Origin: Argopecten irradians
Taxonomy: Eukaryota > Mollusca > Bivalvia > Pectinida > Pectinidae
DNA: 64,000 nt
Direction of reading: 5' to 3'
Assembly: GCF_041381155.1 (NCBI RefSeq)
Contig: NC_091142.1
Coordinates: 34,955,604 to 35,019,603 of the forward strand
Shown in pieces: positions 1 through 12,900 of this stretch. A program made the position numbers and the translations under genes. The notes under the pieces are model-generated. The model had not been told where the DNA came from, searched no databases, and worked only from the letters and a program-made list of their open reading frames with translations. Position 1 is the stretch's first letter. Each line of letters opens with the position of its first letter.

Positions 1-3000
1 TAAATGTTGAAAAATGTAACAGTGATTCAATTTCTGATTCTGCAAAAGATTCATCCATTGTAGCAAAGTTGAACCCAATAGATGTTTTTTTGTCTGTATT
101 TAAGTGTTTAGATCCAACATTGAAACGGCGAATTTGCCTGAAAATGTTCTCGTGTCGTCTTGCAATACCCCTCATTTTCCCTATTCAAACAGACAAACAT
201 CAATCAGAACGGTTGACGTTTTCTATGTGGCCTCTCCAACCAATAGTAGTTCACAATGGGGAAACAGAAACATCTATAGTTAACTGTAAACAAAACATCG
301 TGTCATTTATTAGACTAGGTCGGCTACCAATATCAAAATCAAAACTAGCAAATAGTCTTTTACACGATACGTCACATGATACGTTCTTCAATTACGATTG
401 TAAATTGGGTTCCAGTGATAAGAAAGCTAGTCTGGGGCTTGTTGAGGCATCTTGGTTTTTACCGTCCTTAAAACATGAAAGCTTATTTAAAACAGTGACT
501 TTAATGCTTAATTTAAGGGGTGACGCTTTTTGTAATGCAGAACAGGTAGATTATTTAAAAAGAGTATCCCATGTTATGGTAGTAGTTATTGATGTCATGA
601 CAATAAAAACCACAAATAAAAAATGGGAATATTTGAAAGCTTCTCATCAAAATATAGTATTTTTGATAACAGGAGAATTGCCAGCTAAAGATTTTATAAG
701 TAAGTGTACAAAACAATACATGCGATCAAAACCAAATGGTTTTAACGCAAAATTCATCCCGCTCATGAAAGATGGAAGGAATGCCAACATGGCGGAGATA
801 AAGGAAGAACTTTTGACTACAATTGGAAAATGGCTCGATGGAAAGAAAGCCCTTAAAAACATGCATGACCTGTGTAAGCATGCACAACAAATGTGTTTAT
901 CTGTAGATGAGGACGCACCCACATGCAAATTAGGAATGATGCTGGCAAATTTGATCTTTCATAAAGTCGAGAAATGCAGTCTTGGAGAAATAAAAACAAA
1001 GTTTACGCCATTACAAAAACAGCTCTGGAAAGAATACACGGACTCAATGAAAGAACTTTATAGGCCAGATCTTAATTTTAGAACAAAAGACAAGCTAAAC
1101 CAAAAAATGGTCGAACAAAGCGCAAAACAATGGGATGTTTTCAGACAGCAATTAGACTCATGGATGAAAGATGTTACATGTATCATAATTAATATCGATG
1201 GTGATGTATTGGTCCACTTTTTAGACTCATTATCTTTGTATTTAGATGAAAAGACAAGACTTGAAATTAATTATTATCATAACCGTTTTGATGACGCGTG
1301 TAATAAATTGAGTTTACTAAGATGTGAAAGTTCGGTGCAGACAGGTCATAGAGAGGTGGCACATGCACAGAAAGAGAGAGACAAGACTGAAGAGGAACTC
1401 AGCGAAGCATCGTTTGGTACAGAACATATTCTTCGTGAAATGGGCCAAATTTATGAGTCCAGTTTGAATTCTAATGACAACAGTTTTCGATCTCACTTAC
1501 CCTTTGCTGTGGCCAACATAATAAAACAAGGATACCCGTTTGAGTTGATGGATGGTGATGTTGGGAATATTCCATTACAGTGGGTAGAGCGCGTTTTTGA
1601 GGAACTTCAATCTATAATAAATAATGAACGTGTACTAACGTTATCAATTTTAGGACTACAAAGTTCAGGTAAATCAACATTACTTAACGCGATGTTTGGC
1701 CTGACATTTTCAGTAAGTGCAGGTCGGTGTACACGTGGAATTTATTTACAGATACTTCCTGTCAATAGTGACAACTTCAACTATGTACTTGTGGTCGATA
1801 CAGAAGGATTAAGAGCTCACGAACTTCGTGATCAGAGATACCAGCGTGATAACCAGCTTGCAACCTTAGTTTTAGGAATGTCCGATATAACTATTATCAA
1901 TGTCATGAGTGAAAATATCACTGAAATGTATGACATTTTAAAAATATCTGCCTCTGCATTCCTCAAGCTGAAAATGGCCAGCGAAAATCTTAAATTGAGC
2001 CAGTCTTGTGTTTTTGTTCACCAAAATATCGCAGATATGAATGCTAAAAGTTCCATGTTACAGGCAAGAAAAACACTCAATGAAATGCTCGATGAAATTA
2101 CACAAGACGCCGCTAAAACAGAAAAAGATTGTGATGTTACATCCTTTAATGACGTGATAAAGTTTGATAGTGATCAGCAAGTGTTTTATTTCTCTCCGTT
2201 ATGGAAAGGGGATCCCCCAATGGCACCTGCTAATCCTGCATATAGCAGAGATGTTCAACGGCTGAAATCGTTTATATTTGATAAATTGGCCAGACGAAAA
2301 AGTTCATATTTGAGTATTTCTGATGCATTTGTACACATCAAAGACCTCTGGAGCGCTATCCTAACAAATGATCTTGTTTTCAGTTTTACGAACAGTTTAG
2401 AATTGAAAGTATATGGTAAACTTGAAGAAAAATATCAGGAAATTATTTGGGATCTTGAAAAACATAAAAAAGAACTAGAAGCCAAAATGTTTGATGATGA
2501 TAAACTATATGAAACACTCAATAGCAAATATGATAAAAAGGTGAAGAAACTTAGAAATAATTTGCAAGATTATTTGGAGAATATTGAAAAGCGGCATGAC
2601 ATATCTAAATGGAAAGATGTCAAATTACACTCATGGGACATGTTTGCTCTCAGACTAAGAAAAACAAATATTAGATATGTATTCACGTGGTAAAGATGAA
2701 TATGAAAGCTTAGTTGCTTTTGCAACATTGACAAAGGGTATATATAGAAAAGCAACCGATCTCGCTTCATCAATGAAAGGAACACAATATGGTGATGTGG
2801 ATAAAACATTTAATGACCATTGGAACAAATGGATTCCAAAGGAAAATCAAGTACATCTAGTATCTTTAATGGAATCTATTGTACGCGAAACTTTTCGGGA
2901 GCAGCGAGATATTGTTATACCTGAGGAGCTCAACATCCAAACAAATGCAAGAAGTCATGTTGTTGGATTTTGTGATAGCAATGACATCGAAGAAAACTCT

Positions 3001-4441
3001 GGTGATGACATGAATTTAAACAAAATTGTTTTACCTTTTTCTCACATAAAACGTCGGTTAAAGTCACAAAGACGCCGCATGGCGAATAAATTTGCTAATG
3101 AAACACTTCGAGATATTGATTCCAAATTAGAAGGTATGTCTCAAATAAATTGGAAATTCAACGAGAAATTAATGAGAGAATGTCCAATGCATATCGTACA
3201 GCACATAGATGAATTTAACAGACAACACAGATTTACCCTCCTTGGATCTTTCAAATTAAAGCTTGTTGTTCGTTGTTTTAGGGAGACGCTTCCTAACTTT
3301 CAAAGATGTTATTCAGAATACAGGACTAAATATTGCATGGAAGCCAAATTACAACAATACAAACACAACGTTTTACAATATTTCCAAGATATCCTTACTG
3401 ACGTGCCTGATACTGTAATAGTCAGTAAAATGTTTTGTAATATCATTGAAACTCATGCTGAGGATAAAATCCGATCTGAACTGCCTTATCTAATATTTCA
3501 GCATACGGTTGTTAAATTTGGAAATTCAAAACAAATGTTGATGAAATGTGTATTAAAGGACTTAGCACAAAAGCAAAACTTTAATTCTTACAAAGATTAC
3601 ATCAAAGATCCTTACTCTTATACATTCAACTGGTTAAAAAAATATACTGATGGTGAATGTTTTGATAGTGGAGAGTATGTCAAAAATGTACTATTGAAAA
3701 CTTGATAAGATATTTACAGATATTTTTGATGTGATGAACAAATATAGCCCTTTGTCGACCTTGGATGAATGGATCAGTGATTTTCAAAAGGAAATAAAAG
3801 AAACATTGTGTGTTCAAACTGAATCATTAGTCGCAGTTGGATTTCTACCGATAACAAATTTGAACGATTTTATAGAATTCACCCAAGATAAACTAAAACA
3901 AGTACGCGACAGTTTAGAGAAACAATTTCTAAAAGACACAAAAACTACCATTAAATGGTATGGCAAATCACCATATGAAATGTCTATGGAAAAGCTTTGG
4001 GGTTGTCGAGCTACATGCCCCTTTTGCAATGAGCCATGTAAGTGGAATTCTGATCACAGCGGTCCTCATTCATGTATCCAACATAGACCACAGGGGGTCG
4101 CAGGACGTAAAAGGACCATCACGTCTAAACTTTGGGTTGAGAGCTGCAGTGATGTCGTGAGCACTTTGATATATACATATAAGTGTTTTCCTCATCAGGA
4201 CAACAAATGTGATGAAGGTCACTGGTTTACATATTCACACTTTTACAGAAATTACCGGGAGTTCTTCCCTGACTGGCACATCCCTCCCTGTAGTGACGTA
4301 TCAGGCTCTACATACTGGGCGTGGGTTCTTAAAACATTCAATGAAGATCTTACAAAACACTATGGTGCAAGAAATGCAGACATTCCATCAATATGGACGT
4401 TAATAACAAAACAAAATGCTATAGATAGTCTGCAAAAATGA
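1..4441 (+). CDS. VLIG/GVIN-like very large GTPase, 3' part, two apparent frameshifts
   Basis: Large GTPase of the interferon-induced very large GTPase (VLIG/GVIN, URGCP-related) family. The reading frame is open to the first base of the window (frame starting at position 3), so the gene begins upstream; the TTG at 69 is only an internal Leu. A family-typical N-terminal stretch (PIDVFLSVFKCLDPTLKRR, then CRLAIPLIFP) is followed by the G domain: P-loop GLQSSGKSTLLNAMFG from about 1653, a G2-like RCTRGIY near 1728, and G3 DTEGLRA from 1797. The C-terminal end holds a Cys/His cluster (CPFCNEPC, then HSC, QHRPQG) near 4017-4096, as in vertebrate members. The frame shifts near 2660 (AGAAAAACAAAT) and near 3700 (TTGAAAACTTGAT). 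Family-like sequence resumes at once each time, and one surplus A in each A-run explains both. No introns are visible, like the single giant coding exon of vertebrate members. Either recent pseudogenisation or homopolymer sequence errors. Family certain; intactness unsure. Confidence 0.88.
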
Positions 4442-6058
4442 AACTAAGAAGAGGCCTAAAACATACAGACTACAGTACTAACGTTTTATCGCTTGAAATT
4501 AATGTGTATTTTTTGGCCAACCAAATTCGCAATATTGAATTTTCGCGAAAAAAAAAGTCAACAGACCATTTAAATGAGAATCGCGAAAATATATAACCGT
4601 GTTAATCGTCAGGCGTGATAATACGAAATTGAGAATCCGTGAAAATAAGTTTGTAGATATCGCTAATCTCAGATGAAGTGATCAATGAATCATTCCAATA
4701 CCTGACATAACATTGATACATCTGTATACACTTAGATATGATCACAGGCGTTTGACTATATATCTACAAGTGTAAATCTAGGTATCAGTATTACAAATAA
4801 AGAGGTAGTTGTATAATTGGAGCCGAAAGCCTGTGAATGACCCATCCGATTTCACCAACTTATGCGAGTGTAACAGGTATATTATATATGTTAATAAGCA
4901 TGTCAAGATATATATCTAATTATCTATGTTTGAAAGAAATTTCAAAATGATTGCAAGCCCAAGGTCAATATACCATTAATAGTACTGTTATTGTTGTTTT
5001 TCTGGATTTTTTTTTTTTTTTTTTAAATCTGGTCTATATGTTGATAACTGTCAATTTGATGCCCTACATAGAGTTCTAGACAAGAAAGGTCAGCAGGTTA
5101 CATGTTTAATTATCATTGTTAGCATTGTGTGTATTGTTTGTGGTCAAAATCATGTGATGTAATAGTGATAAAGTGTAACTTTGATATAATATACGTTTTA
5201 AGTTAGTAACTGAGTGTATTTTATTGTTTGTTATAAATGTTCTTTACAGTCAAACAGAACATTTCTTGTAGCAAATCACCTTCTTGGTAGGGATAGGTCT
5301 TATAATGACTTCAATTACCTAGTATATAAACAGTAAATGTTGTTATTGATGTATTGTTATAATATTTAGGTTAATACAATTATCTTTCCGAGTAATGTTG
5401 AAAAACAATGTTTTGTTTGAGAATGAATTGTTTTGTTACATTGTAAAAGACAATCATAATAGTTATTATGTGATCATCATACTGATAATTTTATCTTTGT
5501 TTTACCTATATTATATTAGAACGATAAAGCCATTTTGTATGAATATCAAATAGAAGATTACTCAATGTTGCCTGTTGCCTTTGTTTCGTTTTAATATTTT
5601 TTTTTGTTTTGTGGTGAATGCAGTAGAATACAACCAAATATGTATATATATAGTTAAATGTAATAAATAAAGAAATTTAGTGAAAAAAAAGTATTATCTT
5701 TTACAACATAATAGCTAAACAACTTGGAGGCCTTATATTATGCCAAGATACAAGGTTCGTGGTCTGACATATCAGTTTGATACAAATTATGTGTATTTCT
5801 AAAGCAGTGAATATGTCTTCACTAGTCCAGAATTCTTATAAATTTGTAATAATTGACACAAATTATTTGTCATAAAAACTGCAACAAAAACTTTAAAATA
5901 ACAACACCTAACAAACAAGAGATCACAGAGATGGATCCCCACCATTGAATGATTTATATCATTTTCCCACTATTTATCCTATTACCCTCTTTCTTTGATT
6001 CACTTGATACACGGGGGATACTATATAAGAAGTGACGTAGTAGCAAATTACATGTACT
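4442..6058. other. 3' flank of the GTPase gene, no gene seen
   Basis: AT-rich DNA without coding potential. AATAAA at about 4796 and again near 5668 are candidate polyadenylation signals for the GTPase gene. A T-tract lies near 5008-5023. Confidence 0.5.
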
Positions 6059-6319
6059 TCAATTATCAAAATCCACACCATGTTCTTTTCTAATCAGTTC
6101 CAGATTGTGATATGTATGTACATATACATCGAAATCTGTCTTAGCAACTACCTCTGTATAACCAGAGGGATCTTTGCGCCCACCAAAGATTTGTCTTGAT
6201 TCATCTTTTTGACCGATCGGCCCAAATCCATAATGAATAACTAGGGCCCAATGAGAAGCTACATGTACATATAGAATTTGAGACAGATCCTTGCAGTATT
6301 CCTGAGAAATAGTGGTGAC

Positions 6320-6790
6320 AAACTTCAACTATCAAAATTCAAGATGGCGACCGGTCAGCCATCTTGTTGACCGATCAGACCCAAAGGTCAGTATGCACAA
6401 CAAGGGCTCAAGGGAAACCTACATGTATTATTTGTGAACACTCCTGTCAGTACTTTCTTAGAAATAGTGGTAACATTATTTTACTACCAAAATCCAAGAT
6501 GGCAGCCTGGTGGCCATCTTGTTGATGGATTGGTTACAAAACGCAATATGCACAAATATGGCCCTAGGGGAACCTACGTATGAAATTTGAGAATGATTCT
6601 TTTAGCACTTTCTGAAAAGTAGCTATAACAAACTTTAAATTCGAAAATTCAAGATGGCTGCCTGACAGCCATCCTATTGACCGATTGGTCAACAATTTGA
6701 TGCAATTTACACAACTGGAGCCCTAGGGGAACCTACATATGAAATTTGAGAATGATCCCTTTAGTGTTTCCTACGGAAGAGTATAATGCT
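6320..6790. repeat. 'CCAAGATGGC' dispersed repeat, about 4 internal units of roughly 150 bp
   Basis: A phrase 'caaaatccaagatggc...gccatcttgttgaccgat', then 'aatatgcacaac', then 'aggggaacctacatatgaaatttgagaatgat', recurs about every 150 bp. Each unit contains the short palindrome CCAAGATGGC/GCCATCTTG. The same phrase returns at 10100-10470. It looks like a tandemly organised non-coding element; family not identified. Confidence 0.6.
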
Positions 6791-6970
6791 CACATAGGAA
6801 AATATTTTTTAAGATAACGAAAATGTTTTATTTGGCAGCCGCCATATAATTAAATGGGATTCACCAGCAAAAATAAGTGGCAGCGGCCAGATAATTATAT
6901 GGCAGCCACCAGACAGGGAGGGTGCATGTGGGACCCTTCTAGCCCATGGCTTTATGAGAGAAAAAGAATA

Positions 6971-7489
6971 TTACATGGGCCAGTCAGGTGGACAGGGATA
7001 TCTCAACCCTCGGAAAGATTTTGACCATCAACCCTCGGCAAGCCTCAGATTAATTTCTCAAAATATGTCACTTGGGTTGAGATATCGTTTTCTCCCAGAC
7101 TTCACAGGGATATCCCATGGTTGCTAGGGAAAAGATATCTCTATCTTACACAGGGGGGTGTAAGAAACAACTCACACGCGCTAGACAATAACGTGACGTT
7201 ATCAATACATGCGGCGTAACCGTGGTGCGCATTGTAGGTGACATCAATTTTGACGCATAACGACGTTCCTGCGATAATAGCACGATGAAAAAGCTGGAAA
7301 CCAAGTGGAATTTCATCATTTTTTCTTCTAATTATGGGAAAAAAGAATCAAACATGGGTCTGTGAAGTGGACAGGGATATCTCAACCCTCGTGAAAGATT
7401 TTGGCCGTCAACCCTCAGCAAGCCTGGGCTTGACCGGCCAAAATCTTTCACGAGGGTTGAGATATCCCTGTCTATTTCACAGACCCATG
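6971..7489. repeat. Foldback element with nested long palindrome
   Basis: The phrase 'gacagggatatctcaaccctcg' occurs near 6991, again near 7371 and in inverted form near 7451. The inner part, 7353-7489, is a near-perfect hairpin whose two arms of about 65 bp both carry CATGGGTCTGTGAA and AAAGATTTTGGCC. The outer copy at 6971-7130 is more diverged. It resembles a foldback DNA element with no coding capacity. Confidence 0.65.
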
Positions 7490-7934
7490 TAAGATTCTAT
7501 TAGTTCCCTTAGTGGTCTTTATAGACAGGTTTAACTGTAGATGTAATAGATGAGCCTATATATATATATCAAATTAACTTAGGGATCAAACCATTTGCAT
7601 CATCTAGGAAATAGTATTATGAAGTTTCAGAAAAGTTCCTTTCTTAGAAATAGTGATTATGAACTTCAAATGTCAAATACCGAGATGGTATCTTGAATAT
7701 ATCCCAAAATGCAATATGTATAACTAGGCACCAAAGGGAGGCTAAAATGAAATTAGAGAGACATTCATTAGTGTTTTCTAAGAAATAGCGATAATCAACC
7801 TAAATTGTCAGAATCTAATGAGGCTTTAACGCAACTGTGGATGTTGCTGCCGCCAGCGGAAAAGCAACACCTACTAATGTTGAAGACGAAACAAAAATGA
7901 AACATGTACCCTTGAAGGTTTTATTTAAACAAAA

Positions 7935-9464
7935 CAAGAGGCTCATGGGCCTTAACGGTCACCTGAGTTAGAATATATAATGAAACAAATAATGAAACAA
8001 ATTAAAGACATATAAATACTATATGTTGGGCCTTGAAGTTGGTCAGTGCTTTATAAATTTGACTTTTTAGACTATGAAGAGTATGTATTGGCTTCCATCA
8101 AACCTGTGAATTTAGAGGTATTTTTTTAAATTTTAATCATTTTGACCCTGTTTGGTCCTGCCCCTTTGGTCCCCCAGGAGGTCATCGAGGACGGATATGG
8201 ATGTTAAAATGCTATGACTTAGGCTAATAATTCTAATCAAGTTTGACTAAATTCCTATGAAAATTGGGCAAATAATGTTAACAAATATGTTTTTCCTATA
8301 TAAACTAAAGTAAACTTGACCCCTCCCCAGGGGGTAACGTGAGACCCCAAGGTCATATAATTCACAATTTTTATAAAACACCTTAAGACCTTTCCATCTA
8401 TAATTATTTGATTCTACTATTTCCAGAATTTTAGAAGATTTTTGAAGTTTAAGCCTATTTGACCCTTTTTAGCCCCGCCCCTCTGCCCCCAGGGGGTCGG
8501 CCAGGACTAATGTGGATATGAGATTAAAATGTTATCTCAGGCTAATAATTCTAACCAAGTTTGACTCATTTCCTATGAAAATTGAGCAAAAATGCTCATT
8601 AATGTGTTTTTCCTATATAAACTAAAGTAAACCTTACCCCCTCCCCAGGGGGAAACATGAGAACCCCAGGGTCATATAATTTACAATTTTTATAAAACAA
8701 ACTTTAAGACCTTTTCATCTATAAAGTGTATTTGATTCTACCATTTCTAGAATTTTAGAAGAATATTTTTGAAGTTTTTGCCTATTTGACCTTTTTCGGC
8801 TCTGCCCCCAGGGGGTCGGCCTGGACCAATATGGATATGATGTTAAAATGCTATCTCAGGCTAATAATTCTAACCAAGTTTGACTCGTTTCCAATGAAAA
8901 TTGAGCAAAAAGTACTCATAAATGTGTTTTCTCTATATAAACTATAGTAAACTTGACCCCCTCCAAGGGGGAAATGTGAGACCCCAGGGTCATATAATTC
9001 ACAATTTTTGTAAAGGATCTTAAGACCTTTCTATTTGTGAAATGTATTTGATTCTACCATTTCCAGAATTTCAGAAGAAGATTTTTGAAGTTTTAGTCTA
9101 TTTGACCCCTTTTGACCCCGCCCCTAAGAACCCTTGGGGTCAGTCATAGAAAATTTGTTAATAGGATTAAATGTCCATCTCATACTGATAATTCTGACAA
9201 CATTTGACTCAAAAATGTGTTTTCCCAATATAAACTATAGTAAACTTAACCTCCTCCCCAGGGTCATATAATTCACAATTTTTGTAAAGGACCTTAAGAC
9301 CTTTCTATTTATGAAGAGTATTTGATTCTACCACATCTGTGAGTAGAGAAGAAGATTTTTGAAATTTTACTCAATTTTACGGACATACGACGCACGACGG
9401 ACGACGACGGACAAAAGGCGATTAAAATAGGTCACTTGGGACTTCGTCTCAGGTGACCTAAAAA
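7935..9464 (+). mobile_element. Non-autonomous composite element, CAAGAGG...GGTGACCTAAAA family (Helentron-associated-like)
   Basis: Starts CAAGAGGCTCATGGGCC followed by GGTCACCTGAG, and ends with a hairpin (AGGTCAC...GTGACCT) followed by AAAA. The core holds about four tandem units of roughly 330 bp, each with 'tttgattctacca', 'gacccc...agggggtc' and 'ataattcacaattttt'. Just before the 3' hairpin is a simple 'gacggacgacgacgg' stretch. The left flank is an A-run (AAAACAAGAG). Subterminal inverted repeats, a tandem-repeat core and a terminal hairpin match the layout of Helentron-associated (HINE) elements; that classification is inference. No ORF. It lies just downstream of the delta-tubulin last exon. 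Confidence 0.65.
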
Positions 9465-9498
9465 GCTATTAAGAATTATAAACCATGAATTATGTGTA

Positions 9499-9902
9499 TC
9501 ATAAACTATTGTAACTAGCTATAACTTGTTCTAGCGTAACAAAACTGTCTAAGAAGTCCTCCTCTGCGAGCCCGTGGCGGACATACTGATGAACATAGGC
9601 CCTCGAGGAGAACATACTCCACGCTTTGTCCACTATGTGATCCAGTGTCCGTACAGGTGTCCGACTGTTGGACACCAGAGAGGCGCTCTTCTCATAGCTA
9701 CTGAAGAGACGAGGCTGTGTGCCCGTCAGGAGACAGGCACCTTGAGGAACCCACGGGGCATACAAGGAAGGATCAGAGAACATTAAGGTGTCTGCGGATG
9801 CTGCATCCTTACCACGAAGCACAAGTAAGTTAGCGAGGGACCGATTGTGGCGACTACTTCCTCGAGGTGTTTCATCTCCTAACTTCACCTGCCAGTTTAT
9901 AC
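9499..9902 (-). CDS. TUBD1: TUBD1 exon 6 (C-terminal)
   Basis: Acceptor gctgtttcag/GT at 9902. The split Gly codon (G/GT) joins exon 5 as [13 protein letters not shown]. Contains [12 protein letters not shown], the family-typical [13 protein letters not shown], and the C-terminal EEDFLDSF before the stop at 9499. Length is 404 nt, in phase with exon 5. Confidence 0.93.
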
Positions 9903-12900
9903 CTGAAACAGCATCAATATCTGAAGTAAGAGTTTGTTCAATTATCTGTTATAGGACAGAGCGGTTTTTAATTTCACGATCAGGCTACCCGAGTGTTTAT
10001 TTCTCAAATCCAATTTTCATGATCATATCAAAGGGATCTTGGTGTCCAAAAAAGAATGATCTGTGTGTGACAATGGAAAGAGGATCTTTTCTCAGCTTTT
10101 CAAAGTTTGATTACATATGAAATCTAAGAATGATCCCTTTAGTACTTTCTGAAATACAGTGGTAACAAACTTCAATTATCCAAATCCAAGATGGCGGTCT
10201 GTTGGCCATCTTTTTGACTGATCAGGCTCAAAATGCAATATGCACAACTAGCTTAGGGTCTTAGGTGAATCTGCAATTGAGACAGATCTCTTCAGTACTT
10301 TCTGAAAAATAGTGGTAACAAACTTCAACTATCAAAATCCAAGAAAGGGGCCTGTCAGCCATCTTGTTGACCGATCCCAAAATCGTCCCAAAATGCAAAA
10401 TGCACATCTAAACCCCTAGAGGAACCAGCATATAAAATTTGAGAGATTCCTTCAGTACATTCTAAGCAATAGCGGTAACAAGAATTGATAACAGACTTAA
10501 GAACGGACGGACGGATGAACGGGGCTGACCATGGACCACGGATGAACGGGACTGACCATGGACCACGGATGATGGTTGGCTAAAAGTTTAAGTAAACCTT
10601 TATCTTCTCTTCTGTTAGATACCTTTAAAATCTCTTAGTTCATCAGCCATACCATTTAACAATGAACAAACAAGTGTTGCAATCAAGACAAACTAATATT
10701 GACATCCAGGAGCCCAAGTCTACCGCCTGGTGTTCCAAAATACCTTGGCGTTGACTTCTAGGGGAACTATAACCAACATTAATTAGCCTGTAACAGACAT
10801 TACGCATACTTACCTTCCTCCATGGCAGCGTCGGCAATAAGCATCTGTCTAAGGTGTTTGAGTAGTCCATGCCACTGGTAGGATGAAAAAGTCATAGCTG
10901 CCTCGGACATTTGAGGAATGTTCTTCACCGTTAACAACTTGTAGTCATTGTGGGGGACCAAGTGTTCCATCAACTCCCCTGTAGAAAAGGTCAAGGTCAT
11001 AACTGTACAAGAAAGTCAAGGTCATGACTTATGAAGTGAACATGATTTGCCTAGGTCAAGAGTATTATTGATTTAATGGAAATTATGATTATTGCTAGAA
11101 AATAGAAAGGTAATCATATTACGAGTGTCAATTTATTTTAAATGATATTTCAATTGAAATTCTGTAAAAAACACATTTTTCCAAACAATCTGATAAAAAC
11201 TTAATTAATAAACTCAAACAGATTTATGTTTTACAACATAGTCTGATAATTAATCGCAGTTACAACCGAAGTGAAATAATATTATAATCATCTAAATATA
11301 CAATGTCATTTACATAAATGGACACTTTTACACATCTTATTTCACCTTTGATAATAGCATTCAAGGGGACACAACAGCATATCACAGATTTAGTTAATGT
11401 GTGCATACATGTGTATTGTCTATTTTGCCGTGCATAGGGTCTTCATCACTTGTATTACCATATGGGAGAGAAAAAAGAGGGTGAATTGGTACCATTGTCG
11501 TAGTGAGTATCCTGTTATAATGACCTAATGGAGGAGGGCATACATCATGTATAGAGCGAAAAAGGTTTTCATGTTTTAATAAGAGTGAAATATTATCACC
11601 TACTAATTAAAAGGAAATCTTCTTGCCAGAGGACACTGAAGTTCGTAAAAAGAAACCTGCTCTACAAAATGACCATATAACAAATGGAATTTTTGGTAGT
11701 GCAAGGTAAAAGCAGAAAGTGTTTCTTCTGTGTTAAATAATAATTCTCATTAACAACCTGAAAACATTGACAAATCAATTAATTGATATGAATTATACAC
11801 TATTTACCTAGTGTATTCTGACAGGAGAAGCCAGGGTATTTGTCCACCATCACTGGCTGTAGTACACTACCTAACACTTACCTAGTGTATTCTGACAGGA
11901 GAAGTCAGGGTATTTGTCCACCATCACTGGCTGTAGTACACTACCTAACACTTACCTAGTGTATTCTGACAGGAGAAGTCAGGGTATTTGTCCACCATCA
12001 CTGGCTGTAGTACACTACTAACACTACTAGTGTATTCAGTCGGGTATTTGTCCACCATACTGCTGTGTACACTACCTAAACTTACTATTCTGACAGGAGA
12101 AGTCAGGGTATTTGTCCACCATCACTGGCTGTAGTACACTACCTAACACTTACCTAGTGTATTCTGACAGGAGAAGTCAGGGTATTTGTCCACCATCACT
12201 GGCTGTAGTACACTACCTAACACTTACCTAGTGTATTCTGACAGGAGAAGTCAGGGTATTTGTCCACCATCACTGGCTGTAGTACATTACCTAACACTTA
12301 CCTAGTGTATTCTGACAGGAGAAGTCAGGGTATTTGTCCACCATCACTGGCTGTAGTACATTACCTAACACTTACCTAGTGTATTCTGACAGGAGAAGCC
12401 AGGGTATTTGTCCACCATCACTGGCTGTAGTACACTACCTAACACTTACCTAGTGTATTCTGACAGGAGAAGCCAGGGTATTTGTCCACCATCACTGGCT
12501 GTAGTACACTACCTAACACTTACCTAGTGTATTCTGACAGGAGAAGCCAGGGTATTTGTCCACCATCACTGGCTGTAGTACACTACCTAACACTTACCTA
12601 GTGTATTCTGACAGGAGAAGCCAGGGTATTTGTCCACCATCACTGCTGTATGACATCACCTAACACTTACCTATGTATTCTGACAGGAGAAGCAGGGTAT
12701 TTGTCCACCATCACTCGCTGTAGTACACTACCTAACACTTACCTAGTGTATTCTGACAGGAGAAGCCAGGGTATTTGTCCACCATCACTGGCTGTAGTAC
12801 ACTACCTAACACTTACCTAGTGTATTCTGACAGGAGAAGCCAGGGTATTTGTCCACCATCACTGTCTGTAGTACACTACCTAACACTTACCTAGTGTATT

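Noticed and set aside
6059-6328. 89-codon minus-strand ORF
   Set aside because: It overlaps the dispersed 'ccaagatggc' repeat and shows no family motif.
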